NCBI RefSeq assembly: GCF_030272615.1
Contig: NC_081408.1
Location: forward strand, 62,988,614 to 63,052,613
DNA from: Cryptomeria japonica
Taxonomy: Eukaryota; Streptophyta; Pinopsida; Cupressales; Cupressaceae
Direction: 5' to 3'
DNA length: 64,000 nucleotides
This document shows, one piece after another, positions 1-11,459 of this stretch (the stretch's first letter is position 1; every line of letters begins with the position of its first letter). The position numbers were made by a program, and so were the translations under genes. Below the pieces are notes generated by a model, which made no database searches, was not told the origin of the DNA, and worked only from the letters and a program-made list of their open reading frames with translations.

Positions 1-404
1 GTTGGTAGTCATAATACCCTACACACAAGAAAAACATCCAAACATAGGAATCTCATTCTCCAATATGTGAACTAACAATTATATGCATATTTAAATACAA
101 AAGATAAAGAAATAAAATACGACACAGATAACACAGAGATTTAATGTGGTTCACCCAGAATGGGTTACGTCCACCATACACAGTCGTCCAATCTTTTTTA
201 TTATCCAAGAAAAATAGTACATCAACCTTACAATGCCTTAAGCATCCCAGCCGCTTATAACATGCATTTTTAGGGCAACAAACAAAGTCGGCCTTTTTAG
301 GATTTTATTACAATGTCAATTTTATTACAATGTCGGTTTTTGCTCGCTTTCCCAGGGCCCGGACCCCGATGAGAATACGTGTTGAGTGTACAGTACTTTG
401 CTGA
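1..404 (-). other. LTR-tail-like sequence, no gene
   Basis: No coding frame is visible. Read on the minus strand, it has the look of the transcribed end of a plant LTR: a short block resembling the 'gtggacgtaacc...gaaccaca..aaatctctgtg' stretch seen near the end of many plant retrotransposon LTRs, then AT-rich sequence. Bases 1-75 recur, diverged, at about 34,290-34,365. It directly follows the copia gag remnant at 405-581, so it may belong to the same decayed element, but no LTR boundary or PBS could be placed. Confidence 0.3.
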
Positions 405-581
405 TCAGTCGCCACATATAAACACCATCTTGATCAACTTAGATTGCTCAAGTATCAACATCTTCATGAATACATGAAATGATGGTGGAGTGTAGGAGGC
501 ACCTTCAGCCAACCGATGGGTGTGAAAGCTAGAAACAAAGGCTGCATACTTTGATGGAAGCTTGTCCAACTGGTTGTAAAC
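405..581 (-). pseudogene. Ty1/copia gag fragment
   Basis: About 59 codons are open on the minus strand. They read like the middle of a copia-type gag (UBN2-like capsid region), with recognisable runs QLDKLPSKYAAFVSSFHTHR and FMKMLILEQSKL. Gag forms the virus-like particle of the element. The frame stops at 405-407. It begins abruptly at 581, exactly where a TG-starting LTR (582) sits, so the later gypsy element appears to have inserted into this gag. The PBS and LTR of what may be the same copia element lie on the far side of the gypsy sequence at 4,684-5,157, same strand. Confidence 0.6.
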
Positions 582-2083
582 TGATGTATAGTGGATTATC
601 TCTCATCGGTTTGTGCTACGTTGTCTAGGTATCTCCTCCAAGCTACACAAGAACCATCCAATTATTCTACATCTCACACCCTCCAAGGGTCTATAAGACT
701 TACCCTCTTTGACCTTCCCAAGGTCCTTAGGCTAGCATAAGCTCTTCTTTTTTTGTGAGTTCCTTTTTCTTGATTCAGAGACCTTATTTTTTTTCACTCC
801 CTTTCACACTCAACCGGAGAGTTCAAACCCTCTACCATAGGATCTTCATTCCCACACTACACACATTAGGTTGGATGATTTTGGATGAATTCCCAACCCT
901 ATTCCTTACTCAGGAGCTTCTGACACTTACCAGTTTGATTTTTTACAAACAGACTGCACTTTTAGGCTTAACTGGTTCTAGTAGCTCTGACAGTAAGGTT
1001 TTCTGCATCCACTGGTTAAACTTCCTAAACAATCATATGAACTCCTTTACTTTCCAAACACCTTTTTAGGGTTTACATACATTATCTCAAAACTAGAAGT
1101 AGGTTTTTTCACTAACATATCTAACCCTTTATCGATTAACTAGGCCTAATTGCTCCTTTCTAGGCCTTAAAAATAGGGATTGGTTAAAACTCCTTCACCA
1201 GTCTAATTACCTAACGCTTGCCAATTCAACGTGCCAAGCTTAGGGTATGGTGGCAAATCTTTGATTTGGCTTCCCTAGACTCAAAACCAAATAGAAAACA
1301 TAAAATACATTGCAACCTAACATTCTACAAGGTTTCAAAGTGGTAATCCACCATGGAACATTAGGTTGGAGCCATTTTACTCTCAAAACCATAGTTTTTA
1401 GGGCTCTTGAACCCACATGCAACAAAATGAAGATTATTTACAACCTATAGCACTTCAAGACTCCAAATCAAAAAAAAAATGAAGGTAAGACACTAGTATA
1501 ACAATCCATGACCCTGTTTTGGGATTCTCAATCCATATAGGTCATACGAACTTCCAAACAACAACAAAAACTTGGAAGAATGCACCAAATAGGAAACCAA
1601 AACTTGTTTATTTGCTTCAGATATTCAATAAATTTAAACAATTGTTTGTCATCAATATTTCCAAGCCTTATAATGGCCTTGGAGTAGTTACAAATTCTCA
1701 CAACCAACTATGACAACCAGCTAACCATTGGTGTGAAAAATGTTGCAAAGTTCTTGTGAGCAACTTTTGCAATTTGTTGCACAAGTGAGCAACTTTTCTC
1801 AAACCCAAACTTGGTGTTTGTCAAATGACTCATATGACCTTAACAACCTCAAAACAACATCAACCAACCTACATTAACAAAAAAAACTATTTATCCTATT
1901 AAGTGCTCTACCTGGCACCCTTAAGAGCTCATATGCCAACTTTGGCCAAACAAAGATTCTTAGGGCCCTTACAATCATTTGAGCACACACTCAATGGCCT
2001 CTTGGCCTTATTACAAAACTAAAAACATGATTCCAACATCCTGGAAACAAATTCAACAAAAATTACTAAGTTCCCCTGCACCA
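582..2083 (-). repeat. Putative 3' LTR of Ty3/gypsy element 1
   Basis: The right edge (minus-strand TGGTGCAGG) abuts a purine-rich tract, as a 3' LTR should. The left edge, at 582, truncates the copia gag. Parts resemble the LTR of the second gypsy element (59,726-61,308): both carry a run of 'aaagttgc' motifs, and both have a similar 'caccct..agggtct' stretch close to the left end. Short open frames inside (for example near 0.8, 1.3 and 1.6 kb) look like chance. The left boundary rests on the gag break plus the TG dinucleotide; no second LTR is left to check it. Confidence 0.5.
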
Positions 2084-4480
2084 TACTCCCGGGGTAGGAG
2101 GAACTCAAGTCCCTTGAGTGGATAGAGCTTGAACAGTGGTTCCATGTTGTAGTATATCTCCTCCAGAAACTCATGTAGCTTAAGATTTAGGGAGACCTAT
2201 TCATTTAACCAAGTAGGCTCTATAGACTCATTTCCTAGTCCTTTTGACAATCTTGAAGTCCAAAATACGGTCCAATGTCACCGGTTGTCTTGGAGGTAGG
2301 TCTTTTATCTAATCTGCTTCTTCAGTAGCAGTAGTCTCTTCTTGGTTTGCAGCTGACTGAGTTCCTTTATACTAGACCAAATCACATACATTAAAGATTG
2401 GTGATATACCCAAGTTTGGTGGTAGTTCTACCTCATAGGCATTGTTGCCAAACTTATTCACAACCTTAAGAGCTCCAATCTTCTTCATGCATAGTTTGCT
2501 AGGCTATCCCTTAGGAATTCTTTCCTTTCTCAAATAGGCCATTACCACATCACCTATATTGTAGTGTACTTCTCTTCTTGTTTTGTCTACTTGTGTCTTC
2601 CACTTCTCATTATTCTGCTGCAATATTTTCTTGACTTGTTCATGGATCTCCTTCATATTCTCTGCAAATTTTTCACCTTGAGCACTCCTATAGTCCATAA
2701 AACTGAGGTCTCTGAGTTCTAAGATACCCCTTGGATGACATCCATATACAATCTCAAATGGAATTCGGTCTGTGCTTCTATTGACAGAGTCATTTTAGGC
2801 ATACTCTGCTTATCCCAATACTAGATCCCAAACTTGACCATGATGTTTGGTGAGACATCTTAGTAAATTACCCAAGGACCTATTTACTACTTCAGTTTTA
2901 CCGTTAGACTATGGATGGTATGCAAATGAAAAAGAAAGATTAGTACCAATTTTCTTCGACAAGGTTCTCCAAAAGTGGCTCACAAATTTTGTGTCTCTAT
3001 CACTCACAATACTAAGAGGCATACCATGGATCCTCACAATCTCTTTGAAGAACAACCCTGATGTGTAGGAGACATCATTAGTGCATTTGCAAGGCACAAA
3101 GTGCGCCATCTTGCTGAATCTATCCACCATGACATAGACACTGTCATATCCTCTTGGAATTCTAGGTAAACCAAGAACAAAGTCCATACTTACACACTCC
3201 CATGACTGTGTTGGTGTGGTTAGAGGCTAATATAAACCTGCATTGCTGGAAGTACCCTTAGCCCTTTGACAAATAGCATATTTCTCCACAAATCTTCTAA
3301 CATTTGACTATAGTTTAGGCCAATTGTAGAATCTTCCAACTTGCTCTAAGGTCTTGTCAAGACCAAAATGTCCACTTAGACTGCCTTGATGCTTCTCCTT
3401 GATGATATTGTCTCTCATAGAGAACTGTGGTATGCAAAGTAGGTGTCCTTTAAACAATAAGCCTTCTTGCAATATAAAATTAGAACAGGTAACATGACAT
3501 GCATTAGCAAACTTTGAGAAAACATCATATGCTTCACCAAAATCTTGGTCACCTTGGTAGAGATGTTTGAGGTCATTTAATCCCACACTTTGTAGTTGTA
3601 CTTCTTGAATAGTTAGAACCCATATAATTAAGGAATCTTCTACCTTATTACTGACTCCTTTCTTGTGCTTGATGGAAAAGGTGCAGGCCTGCAAATACTC
3701 AACCCACTTGAGGTGTCTTTGATTCAATTTCTCCTGCCCATTCAAAAAACTAAGTGCATGATTACCAGTGTAGACTATGAACTCTTTAGGTGATAAATAA
3801 TTCTGCCACTTCTTGAGTGCTTGCACCCGGGCATATAACTCTAGATCATAGGTAGAATACTTTTGTTTTGCTTCATTGAGCTTCTCAAAGAAAAATGCAA
3901 CCGGGTGACCTTCTTAGCTCAGAATGGCCCCTATAGCCAACTTGTTGGAATCACACTCCACAATGAAGAGATGCTTGAAATCAATAAGCCCAAGATAAGG
4001 GAGTTTTGCTACCTTTTGTTTTAACAACTCAAACCCCTTGTCTACTGCACTAATCCACTTAAACTGACATTTTATCCCACCTTTGATGGTGTTGAAGATA
4101 GGTGCACACACATGGCTGAAACCTCTAATGAATTTCCTATAAAAAGAAGTTAAACCATGGAGAATTATTACATCCCCTATTGACTTAGGAGTAGGCCAAT
4201 TCACTATTGCTTCCACTTTTGATGGATCCATTTTTAAAGAACCTTGAGAAACTACAAAACCAAGATACACCAATTCATTTTTGAAAAACTCACATTTATC
4301 CAAGTTGATCATCAACTTCTCTTGATGTAGCTTCCTCAAAACTTGATTCAAATGTTTGATATGCTCCTCCGTTAACCTACTAAAAATCAGAATGTCATCA
4401 AGATAAATGTGGACTTCTGATTTCAACTTTACAACTACCTCAAATAAAATAGTCGTACCATCGGGCAAACAAGTCGTGGC
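2084..4480 (-). pseudogene. Ty3/gypsy pol remnant (RT-RNase H-integrase)
   Basis: Minus-strand pol polyprotein, running from about 4,480 down. The second half of reverse transcriptase is present, with the catalytic YLDD at 4,394-4,405. RNase H follows (about 3,830-3,600), then the integrase zinc-binding part (SGHFGLDKTLEQVGRFYNWP, about 3,300-3,370) and the integrase core, starting MDFVLGLP at 3,187 and including VSDRDTKF; the glutamate of GKTEVVNR survives. The C-terminal part (MKKIGALK, then ISPIFNV..LV) reaches about 2,300. Several stops and frameshifts separate the pieces (breaks near 3,900, 3,300, 2,900, 2,700 and 2,500). Gag, protease and the first half of RT are missing, replaced by copia leader sequence at about 4,480-4,550. 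A minus-strand purine-rich tract next to 2,084 is the likely polypurine tract. Confidence 0.9.
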
Positions 4481-4683
4481 TTGCCTCCTAAAAATTTTTT
4501 GCCCTGAAAAACAACTTTTTACAAAAATAGAGAAATTTATACTCGTTTTCATGGAGACAACCTCTCGGATGTAATGGTGAAGTTTAAATCGTCATAGGAT
4601 GCCCCTAAAATGAGCCGCTCACTAGATCCGAAAATAAAATGCTCCAAAAGCTCTCCAAAAAGACTACTCAATGAAGCCCCAAT
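4481..4683 (-). other. Leader / gag-start remnant of a copia element
   Basis: Sequence between the PBS (4,684-4,696) and the gypsy RT. The minus strand is open for 65 codons (4,746-4,549), but the first part overlaps the LTR, so this is probably untranslated leader plus the start of gag. The junction with gypsy pol at about 4,480-4,550 is not a normal element boundary. It implies a deletion that joined the 5' end of one element to the middle of another. Confidence 0.4.
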
Positions 4684-4696
4684 GGCTTTGATACCA
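4684..4696 (-). promoter_or_regulatory. Primer-binding site (initiator tRNA-Met type)
   Basis: On the minus strand TGGTATCAAAGCC directly follows the LTR end (TTACA at 4,697). This is one base off the usual plant PBS TGGTATCAGAGC, complementary to the 3' end of initiator tRNA-Met. It primes minus-strand cDNA synthesis. It fixes the orientation of the flanking LTR as minus. Confidence 0.75.
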
Positions 4697-5157
4697 TGTA
4701 ATAATTTATTGAAAATAGCCAAGATCAAGAGCATATTGAATAGCACAAAAGAGAGACAAATAGATTGATAATAACAAACTGTATTCTAATCAAGATGCAA
4801 AATAATGATCAACTGGATCATCCAAAATTACATACAATGTAGATGAGCCTACTTATAAAGGCAAGGCCATATGGATATGTGAGCACGCAATCATGACATG
4901 TGGCTCAATTAGAAACAAGGGTAGGTAGGGTAGGTAGGAGAAATAATAAAATTTTCTACATGAGGTGGATCACCTACCAGAGGTGAAATGTAGCAACAAG
5001 ATAAGACCGCAAAAGGTGGAATTTCTCCTACATACAACATGCCTATGTGCACACTTCCCCAAGTGTCTCATATCCAAACTATGATGATATGCATTATCCT
5101 AAGTCAAATTAAGTAAGGAGTAATTATATCCTATGTGAATAAATAATTACACCAACA
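4697..5157 (-). repeat. 461-bp LTR, minus orientation
   Basis: Minus-strand ends are TGTTGGTGTAATT at 5,157 and TTACA at 4,697, with the PBS immediately after, so this is a 5' LTR. It does not resemble the presumed gypsy LTR at 582-2,083, so it belongs to a different element, probably the copia whose gag piece lies at 405-581. A homologous second LTR is not in the window. Confidence 0.65.
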
Positions 5158-5384
5158 CTTTCTTAGCAACTTTCTTACTCGTTTTGTTAATTTATTTTTC
5201 TTTCATTTCACTTTTCTTAGCATAAAGACCACAATTATTTTTCACACTCATATCATATACTTACAAGGGTTTATATCTTGTCTATGGGGTTCAAAAGGTT
5301 CCACTTGTTCCGATCATCTATCTTCAGCCAATTTGACTTTTAGAAAGAAATTGGAACTTTCATGCCAAGAATCATTTTAAAGTT

Positions 5385-6215
5385 GAGGAAATCTATATGA
5401 TATAGGGAAACACTACTATATTCACTTTGAATTGAGTTTACGAATGGTGCAACCTCATGGGCTGATAATAATAGTCTCAGAATTGATATCAAATTGAAGT
5501 ACAATAGTAGAATAATCTAAAGACAACAACATTATTCATCCCTTCAAAAATTATACCACAAACTATGAAACAAGCTCATCCAAAACACATGCAATCTTCA
5601 ACACAAATGTGCAACAACTCAATCATGGATTCTGAAATCCATTTGTTACTATACCTTCACCTCTAAATCTGCAATAACATGACTCCCAACTAATTTTTCC
5701 TTCTCCTCAATTCCCCACTAACTTCCCCTCTAAAAACTCCCTTTAAATAAATAAAAAACTTGCCATGTCATATTACCACTCCATAATGAATTTAATTTCA
5801 CTATCCTTCATTTGTCTTTTCAAAATACAATGCCTGCCTTCATAAATATCAATCAAATGTAATTTGAATTTGCATTTCATGCTCAATGAGTGTTCTCTTA
5901 CACCACCTTACAATTTTCTAAAATTGGCCATCCTTATTGTAGCACTAGATTCTTTGCATGTACATTTTGTAACTCCAAGAAACATTGTCATAATTATTTT
6001 AATGGTTGCCAAATGTTCTTACATCACTATGTCCTTATTAATAAAAAGTGAGATAGGCCCATACCTTTACATATTTGCTAAGAAGTGTCATCTAGGGTGC
6101 ATGAGTAGTGCACATCTAGCAAAAATAGTTCAAAACTAGAAAACAACAAAAGACCACTAAACACAAAAAAGACTAGAGACAGAACCAATAGTAGAGAACT
6201 GCATCACTACATGTC
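5385..6215. other. Insertion specific to P450 block 1, unidentified
   Basis: About 830 bases between landmarks that are close together in blocks 2 and 3. AT-rich and without recognisable ends. One 91-codon frame on the plus strand (5,864-6,139) has no recognisable motif and I do not call it a gene. It could be a decayed non-autonomous element. Confidence 0.35.
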
Positions 6216-6839
6216 ATCAGTTGCTTTTCTAATATATTTTTTATTTAATATTAAAAAAAAGGTAAATGTTATAGGCTGAGGGCGGATTCAATTCACAATA
6301 ATCTCTTGTGACAAACCATAAGGTCACAAATTCTAGTGTCTCCCAACACACATGATATTGGAAGACGTGTCACACCCACATCACCCAACACATTGAAGGA
6401 GCTACCCTATTTCAACAATCTAAAAAGAAAAAATTGCTAAATGTTTGCATGAAATTACACAAAATCATGCTCAAAAGCAGATTATGAATTATCATGTGTA
6501 GTGTGGTGTGATTACAGATTTGTACGCTGGCGAATACACACAATATTATTAGAGTCTTGTACGTCTGTCCTCAGACCAATATGGAAATAAAAGGTCATGT
6601 ATGAAGCGTGAAGAATCATGGAGCATTAAGAATCCTTTTTGAACCCTTATGAATAAAAAACAGAGAGATGCCTTTTGTTATAAACTCCTATCTATAAGCA
6701 AGCCAGATGAGCACGATGTTACATAGTTTATATAGTCACAATTATTTAGAAATTAGAAATATCATTTTGAGTATGAGGGAAACTTGAGAATAGTTAGTCT
6801 ATATGAATCCATGATATATATGTATATTGTATACATCTA

Positions 6840-7818
6840 GAAACTAGAAACCCTAGCTGTAAGGTTAAGATTTTCATTCATGTCGAATTATTCGAAGGAA
6901 TCCAGCTTATCATCAACATTAGTTGAATATTCTCCAGACTAAGTTGTGTACCATTTTCTCTCCAATCGAACTTTACATTCAGAAAATCCTTCACATCATT
7001 ATCGCTACACTGCATATCAGTCCTCTGTCCTAGTCGCTCCTCAATAATTCTATTATATATGTTATCAAAATGCTGGGACAAAATCTTAGTTTTACTGATC
7101 AGCCCCTAAAGATCAAACATCCCCAAAAAAGGAAAAAAATCAGGTAAGGCTGGAATAACTGTCAACTTGAGCGCTTCCCATACCATGCCTCTAAACTCCG
7201 TAGCTTGTGCAGAGCTTGGCTCAAACAGTTCTTTGCCACAAACCATCTGATCCACATGGCTAAGAGACATCGTAAAATCTCTTTCACCAATCTTCACACT
7301 ATTCCCCTGTTTACAATCCTCCAATATGCAATCAATGGTCCTAAATACTTCATTTCTTCTCAAATGCTAATTAGCATCTAGCCGTTGGCACTAAAAGTCT
7401 TTGTGTTGTAGATCTTTCTAAGCAAGAGCCAATGAGTTCCATTAGGACTCCATATTAGACTTGTGCCTTGGTAGTATAATGTTCTTGCAGCTGTACTGAT
7501 TGTCCTGCTTGAGAAGCTATGGTCATTGTTCTTCAGTACTTCTCTTGCCATGGATGGAGATGACACAACCAATGTTGTCTGCATGCCCAATTTGATGGTC
7601 ATGAGATGCCCATATTTCTGAGCAAGGAGGATAAAAGATCGGTGGGGTTTGTCCCCAAGCTGAGGGAGGTTCCCTATGAAAGGCCATCAAGGAGGACCTG
7701 GTGGTAATGATAAAGCCAAACTACTCTTACTCCTTTTCTTCAGAAAAATGAGCAGTATTAGTAGGAGAACTCCTGCAACTAGACAGTATGTTGACCATGC
7801 AACATTGGTTGAATCCAT
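6840..7818 (-). pseudogene. Cytochrome P450 exon 1 pseudogene (CYP76-like), copy 1
   Basis: Reads from ATG at 7,818 on the minus strand. An N-terminal membrane anchor (about residues 8-26, VAWSTYCLVAGVLLLILLIF) is followed by the proline hinge LSLPPGPP and WPFIGNLPQLG. Then come LAQKYGHLMTIKLG, the SPSMAREVL region, FSSRT and the C-helix WxxxR (WLLLR). The F-G region and ENIQLMLM at the start of the I helix follow. P450s of this clan are ER-anchored haem monooxygenases. The exon ends near the usual intron of the CYP71 clan; exon 2, with the ExxR and haem-cysteine motifs, is absent. Breaks: TGA at 7,687-7,689 within the hinge (codon 44), TAG plus a frameshift at about 7,365-7,380, TAG at 7,106-7,108, and a frame break near 6,880. 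Non-functional. CYP76 is judged from motif style only. Confidence 0.9.
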
Positions 7819-7849
7819 GACAAACTAGTAACAAGAATGAATTCAGTTA

Positions 7850-8130
7850 GCTTGTATTTAATTGGGCATGTGGGCAATAGAACATTCAATGAGCTTCTGA
7901 TCAAAAGTGTATGTGAGCAAGAAGTCTTTCAATGAACTTGTGCTCGAATGGGTATGTAAGAATAGTTCATCCACTGAATTAGTGCTTGAAACAGTATGTA
8001 GAAAAGCATTGAATGCTTTTGTGCTAGAAGGTGTATGTGGATAGGAAATCATGCAGTGAATTTATGCTTGAAGGTGTTTGTGGATAAGAGATCATCCAAT
8101 GAATTCGTGATTAAGTGGGTATCTGATATC
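7850..8130 (-). repeat. Imperfect ~45-bp tandem repeat in the P450 5' flank
   Basis: About five or six degenerate units built around 'caatgaatttgtgctcgaa...gtgtatgtggataagaa' lie just upstream of the P450 start codon (7,818). The unit is a multiple of three, so one minus-strand frame (8,052-7,858) stays open and shows a repeated HTxSST-like peptide; I take that as a by-product. A second diverged copy lies at 14,560-14,830. Confidence 0.6.
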
Positions 8131-9269
8131 GAATGGAATGCAAGGTGAATGGTGGCCTGTTCTTTGGTATTCAACTTCTCCGCAATCTACCGGAAGAATT
8201 TCTCAGTGGCCGACAGGTAGTACTTATAACTAGTTTGATTCTACCAAATTATTTATGATGACTAGTGTTACAGAAGATCATAAGAGATATGATGGTGAGA
8301 CCTTACTATTCACATTTCTTATCACCTAACATATAGAGAAAACCTGTAACATTCTTCTCTTAGGAGGCTCCCTGCATTGAAAACAAAATGAAACAACTCA
8401 GAAACAGGTCTAATTGTTTAGAGAAAACGGCCAAACACCTTCAAATGTTAATTTGAAGTAAAATTATCATATTATTTTGAATGTCAAGGCCCAAAATAAC
8501 AACTTTCCAGTGCAAACCATGGTCAAAGATTGAAAGGAAGTAATCGATATAGACTTATTCTTTTCAGGCCATTTGCAAAGTTATTTTAAATTAGCTTCTT
8601 CTATGTCTATTTTTAGTTATTATTTTATGTTAGGTTTCTACTGATCAACATTATTATATATTGTACCTTGTAATTGTGTTCAGATAGTTTTCCTTGCTGT
8701 TGTTTAATTGTCCTTACTGCTGTAGGTGTTGCTGCTATTGGTGGCAGTCTTTTTACTACCTTCTGTTCTATTATATATTTTTATCTTACATTATTTCAAT
8801 AGAAAAAACTTATAAAACAAACCAAATTATCCTAAGCAATTAATAAACCTAGTTTCTAAAGTATACCCTAAAACTTTGCATGGGACAGATTGGCATGAAG
8901 TTCAAACTAATATTATATATATAAATAAATAAATATATATATATATATATATATATACTCTTTTATGATTAGATTATGTAGTAAGTTTTTCAATGTATAT
9001 TTTTTTGGTATTAAATAAAGTTGGATTACAATAAAAAGAATTACTGTTCAAAAATAAATTGCATAAAAAAGAAAAGAAAATTGTACTAATTATTATATGG
9101 AATAATCTTAAGAGTATAGTAGTGAAAGTTAATAGAAAATCACTCTACAAACCAGAATTTAGGTAAAACATTCTACACAACACATTAAATAGTAGTCCAC
9201 TACGACTCCATCTTGATAGCTTGACAACAACTTAAGAGATAATACAATAGGGAAGTCAATTATATTTTA
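8131..9269. other. No gene seen; AT-rich, with (TA/TAAA) microsatellite at 8,911-8,957
   Basis: No open frame with recognisable content. The stretch 8,620-8,820 (T-rich, ending near 'caatagaaaaaact') looks like the 3' end of a plus-strand LINE, but no coding part precedes it. A TA/TAAA microsatellite occupies 8,911-8,957. Bases 8,860-8,900 are matched at about 14,990-15,045, in the other copy of the P450 5' flank. Confidence 0.4.
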
Positions 9270-9780
9270 AATTTAAATGACCTTTGGAGTTGTTTGGAGC
9301 AATGATATCTCCATTGTGGAGCTATAAAAATTGAAGATTAATTTCTTCGAAGTGCTTCTTGTGCTTTGCATCTCTTTAGTACCACCCATCCATTGAAAAC
9401 ATAAAGAGGTAAACTGTAGAATGATCCTAGAGTAAAAGTTGAGCATTTCTACTTCCAGATGAACAATATGATTGGAAAACAGGGACATTTATTTACTTCT
9501 CCATATATTAAGCAAAATTGTGGAGAATTACAAACCAAAATTTTACCAATGCCTAAAAAAACTTGTTTCCAATATAAGATGTGACCAATGATAGCATTCC
9601 ATTTTTTACGCTCTATACAATCTAGAACAATATGTTTCAAACTCTTATTCTGCTGATAATAAGGACATTTATCTAGTGAAGAGCTTCAAAAATTTCAATC
9701 TATCCCCTATGGGAAGCATGTGATGCAAGATTTTCCATGTCAAAATTTGAGGATTAGCTTCAGCTTTAGATTGTCAAATT
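9270..9780 (-). pseudogene. LINE ORF2 C-terminal remnant
   Basis: The minus strand reads WKILHHMLPIGDRLKF, then a degenerate cysteine-rich stretch and SLKHIVLDCIERKKWNAI. This is the pattern of the zinc-binding domain at the end of plant L1-type reverse transcriptases (zf-RVT: W.ILHHxLPxGDRL ... C..C ... H..L.C). Two frames (9,640-9,449 and 9,488-9,273) carry the end of it. The catalytic RT domain is not visible, so this is a strongly decayed fragment. Confidence 0.55.
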
Positions 9781-11454
9781 TGAGAATTCTTCCACTTCTT
9801 TTCATAGAATTCACAATTCTATTTTTTACGAGTCTTGCATTAAAAGGTAAGCTTCACTAGTTTTAAAAATTCATGATTACTGAATATGTCAATTTAACAA
9901 TTTTGTTAATAATTTCTATGGATTAGTTAGTCATTTCTAATCAATATTTTGTAAAGTGATCATCTTATTACTTTTATATTTCCACATATGCACTATCTCT
10001 CATGCACATATAATGTTATAATATAAAGGTTGGGCATGTTCCATACCATTTTGAGGGACAATTCGCAAAATCCACCTTGAGTTATTAAAAATTACGAATA
10101 GAAAAAATTAGATCTCATCGCTATACTACCTTAAAGAATTATTACTTATTCCCACCTACCTATAAGTCATTTATTCTCTTCACTTTCATTTATATTTTTA
10201 CTACTTTTAACCCTCAATGTATCCCTGAAACTTTTATTCTCATATCCCATCCTTGTTTCATTTCCTATGACCTAAACTTCAGCTTTCCCCACCCGTAGCT
10301 TCCTAATTCTCTTGATTTTATATCATCACCTCTTTTGCATCAGAAAATGACACAAGAGGTACTCCCTCTAACATTTGAACTATAAGACTCAAACACAAGA
10401 CAAATGTACCGACTCTCTACTTCCAAATTTATAGTTAGATTGCAACAATGAATTATAAGATTTATTCACATCAAAACTGCACGCACATTATTATAGTCAT
10501 GACCTTTCAATTACTACTCTCCTTTTTCTGCTCACTAAACCTTATCGACTCTTAAAAGATTGAGTCTTTAGGCGCCTCCTGTTGCTTTATTCTACACATA
10601 ACACCTCTTTGGCCGAACTCCAATTCCCTATGCTCTCTTTCTATTATTTCTTCACAGCTTCATCTCACTCACTCTCTGGCCACACACTTCCCAAACTTCT
10701 TTCCTTAAGCTATAGTTACTCGCAACACCTCCTCTTTCCGGTCCATTCATATGTAAAATGGGCTTTCCCACCTGGTAAACCTGTGATAGATGGATCCAGA
10801 CCCGGAGCCAGCACCTGCAGCAGCACCCCCTCATATAGCAGCAGCATTGACCGGATCGAGACCCCACAATGTTTCCATTTTCGAAATGAAGAAACCTTCC
10901 ATTTTCCAGCAGAAGTGATGAGGTAGTTAAGATAAATGATAGGATGATCAATGTATTAAGCTTCCATTTTCGAAATGAAGAAACCTTTTACCTGAGTTCC
11001 TCCATCAACAATCTCGAAAATATTTTAGGGTGATGTTGATTATCAGAAAGTAGAGGTGATATTTTAACTTGCTTATGATAGAAGTGATATTTTAACTTGT
11101 TTATCATAGAGATGTCAAAACAAACTAAAAATTGAAGAAAATAAATCAACAATAGTTTTGGTTGACGTTGATCGCCAATCCAATGCTCTTGCATCACAAA
11201 ACCCCCTAATATATCTCTTTTTACAATATTTCATCTATTAAAGTATTTTTCATGACAATTTAATCACAAGCCATAAACCCTTAATTTGATTCAATATTCT
11301 CCTATATCTACCAAAATCAAACCAAAGAACTTAATTTGTCATATTATATTTTCATGTGGAAAGATAAACCAAGGCAACAACATGGATAAAAAGTCTCTTG
11401 ATTGATCATAGGGAAGCATGAACACAAATATGTCATAAATATGGATTTTTAAGT
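9781..11454. other. No firm gene; one short candidate peptide
   Basis: AT-rich DNA with no repeated-element signature that I recognise. The only unusual part is a locally GC-richer patch at 10,740-10,920 (see the 42-codon candidate). A 26-bp direct repeat ('ttccattttcgaaatgaaga' core) occurs at about 10,874 and 10,963. A further minus-strand frame (11,197-10,988) has no motif. Confidence 0.4.
10790..10918 (+). CDS. Short candidate exon or peptide, 42 codons
   Basis: ATG at 10,790 opens 42 codons ending in two stops (TGA TGA at 10,916). The N-terminus is proline/alanine rich (MDPDPEPAPAAAPPHIAAAL), followed by TGSRPHNVSIFEMKK. GC content and codon use stand out from the surrounding AT-rich DNA, which is why I list it. 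No family is recognised. It could be the first exon of a broken gene, a recent insertion of genic sequence, or chance. The last third is duplicated 89 bp downstream (about 10,963) without remaining open. Confidence 0.22.
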   Translation: MDPDPEPAPAAAPPHIAAALTGSRPHNVSIFEMKKPSIFQQK

Positions 11455-11459
11455 GGGAG

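Larger units (their letters stand above)
5158..8900 (-). repeat. P450 segmental-duplication block 1
   Basis: First of three homologous blocks (others 35,628-37,437 and 50,630-52,655), all in the same orientation. Shared landmarks in order are: a 'caagggtttatatcttgtctatggggtt' type stretch near 5,270; a segment around 6,430-6,870 that on the minus strand lies just downstream of the P450 exon; the P450 exon itself; and, only here, its full 5' flank to about 8,900. Compared with blocks 2 and 3 this one has an extra insertion at about 5,385-6,215. Identity is clearly below 100% by eye, so the duplications are not recent. Confidence 0.75.

Noticed and set aside
755-1713. Frames at 755-1,069, 1,240-1,425 and 1,519-1,713
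   Set aside because: They lie within the putative gypsy LTR, have no recognisable domain and typical chance lengths.
7858-8052. 64-codon Ser/Thr-rich minus-strand frame as a gene
   Set aside because: It follows the ~45-bp tandem repeat, whose unit is a multiple of three; it lies in the P450 5' flank and has no other support.
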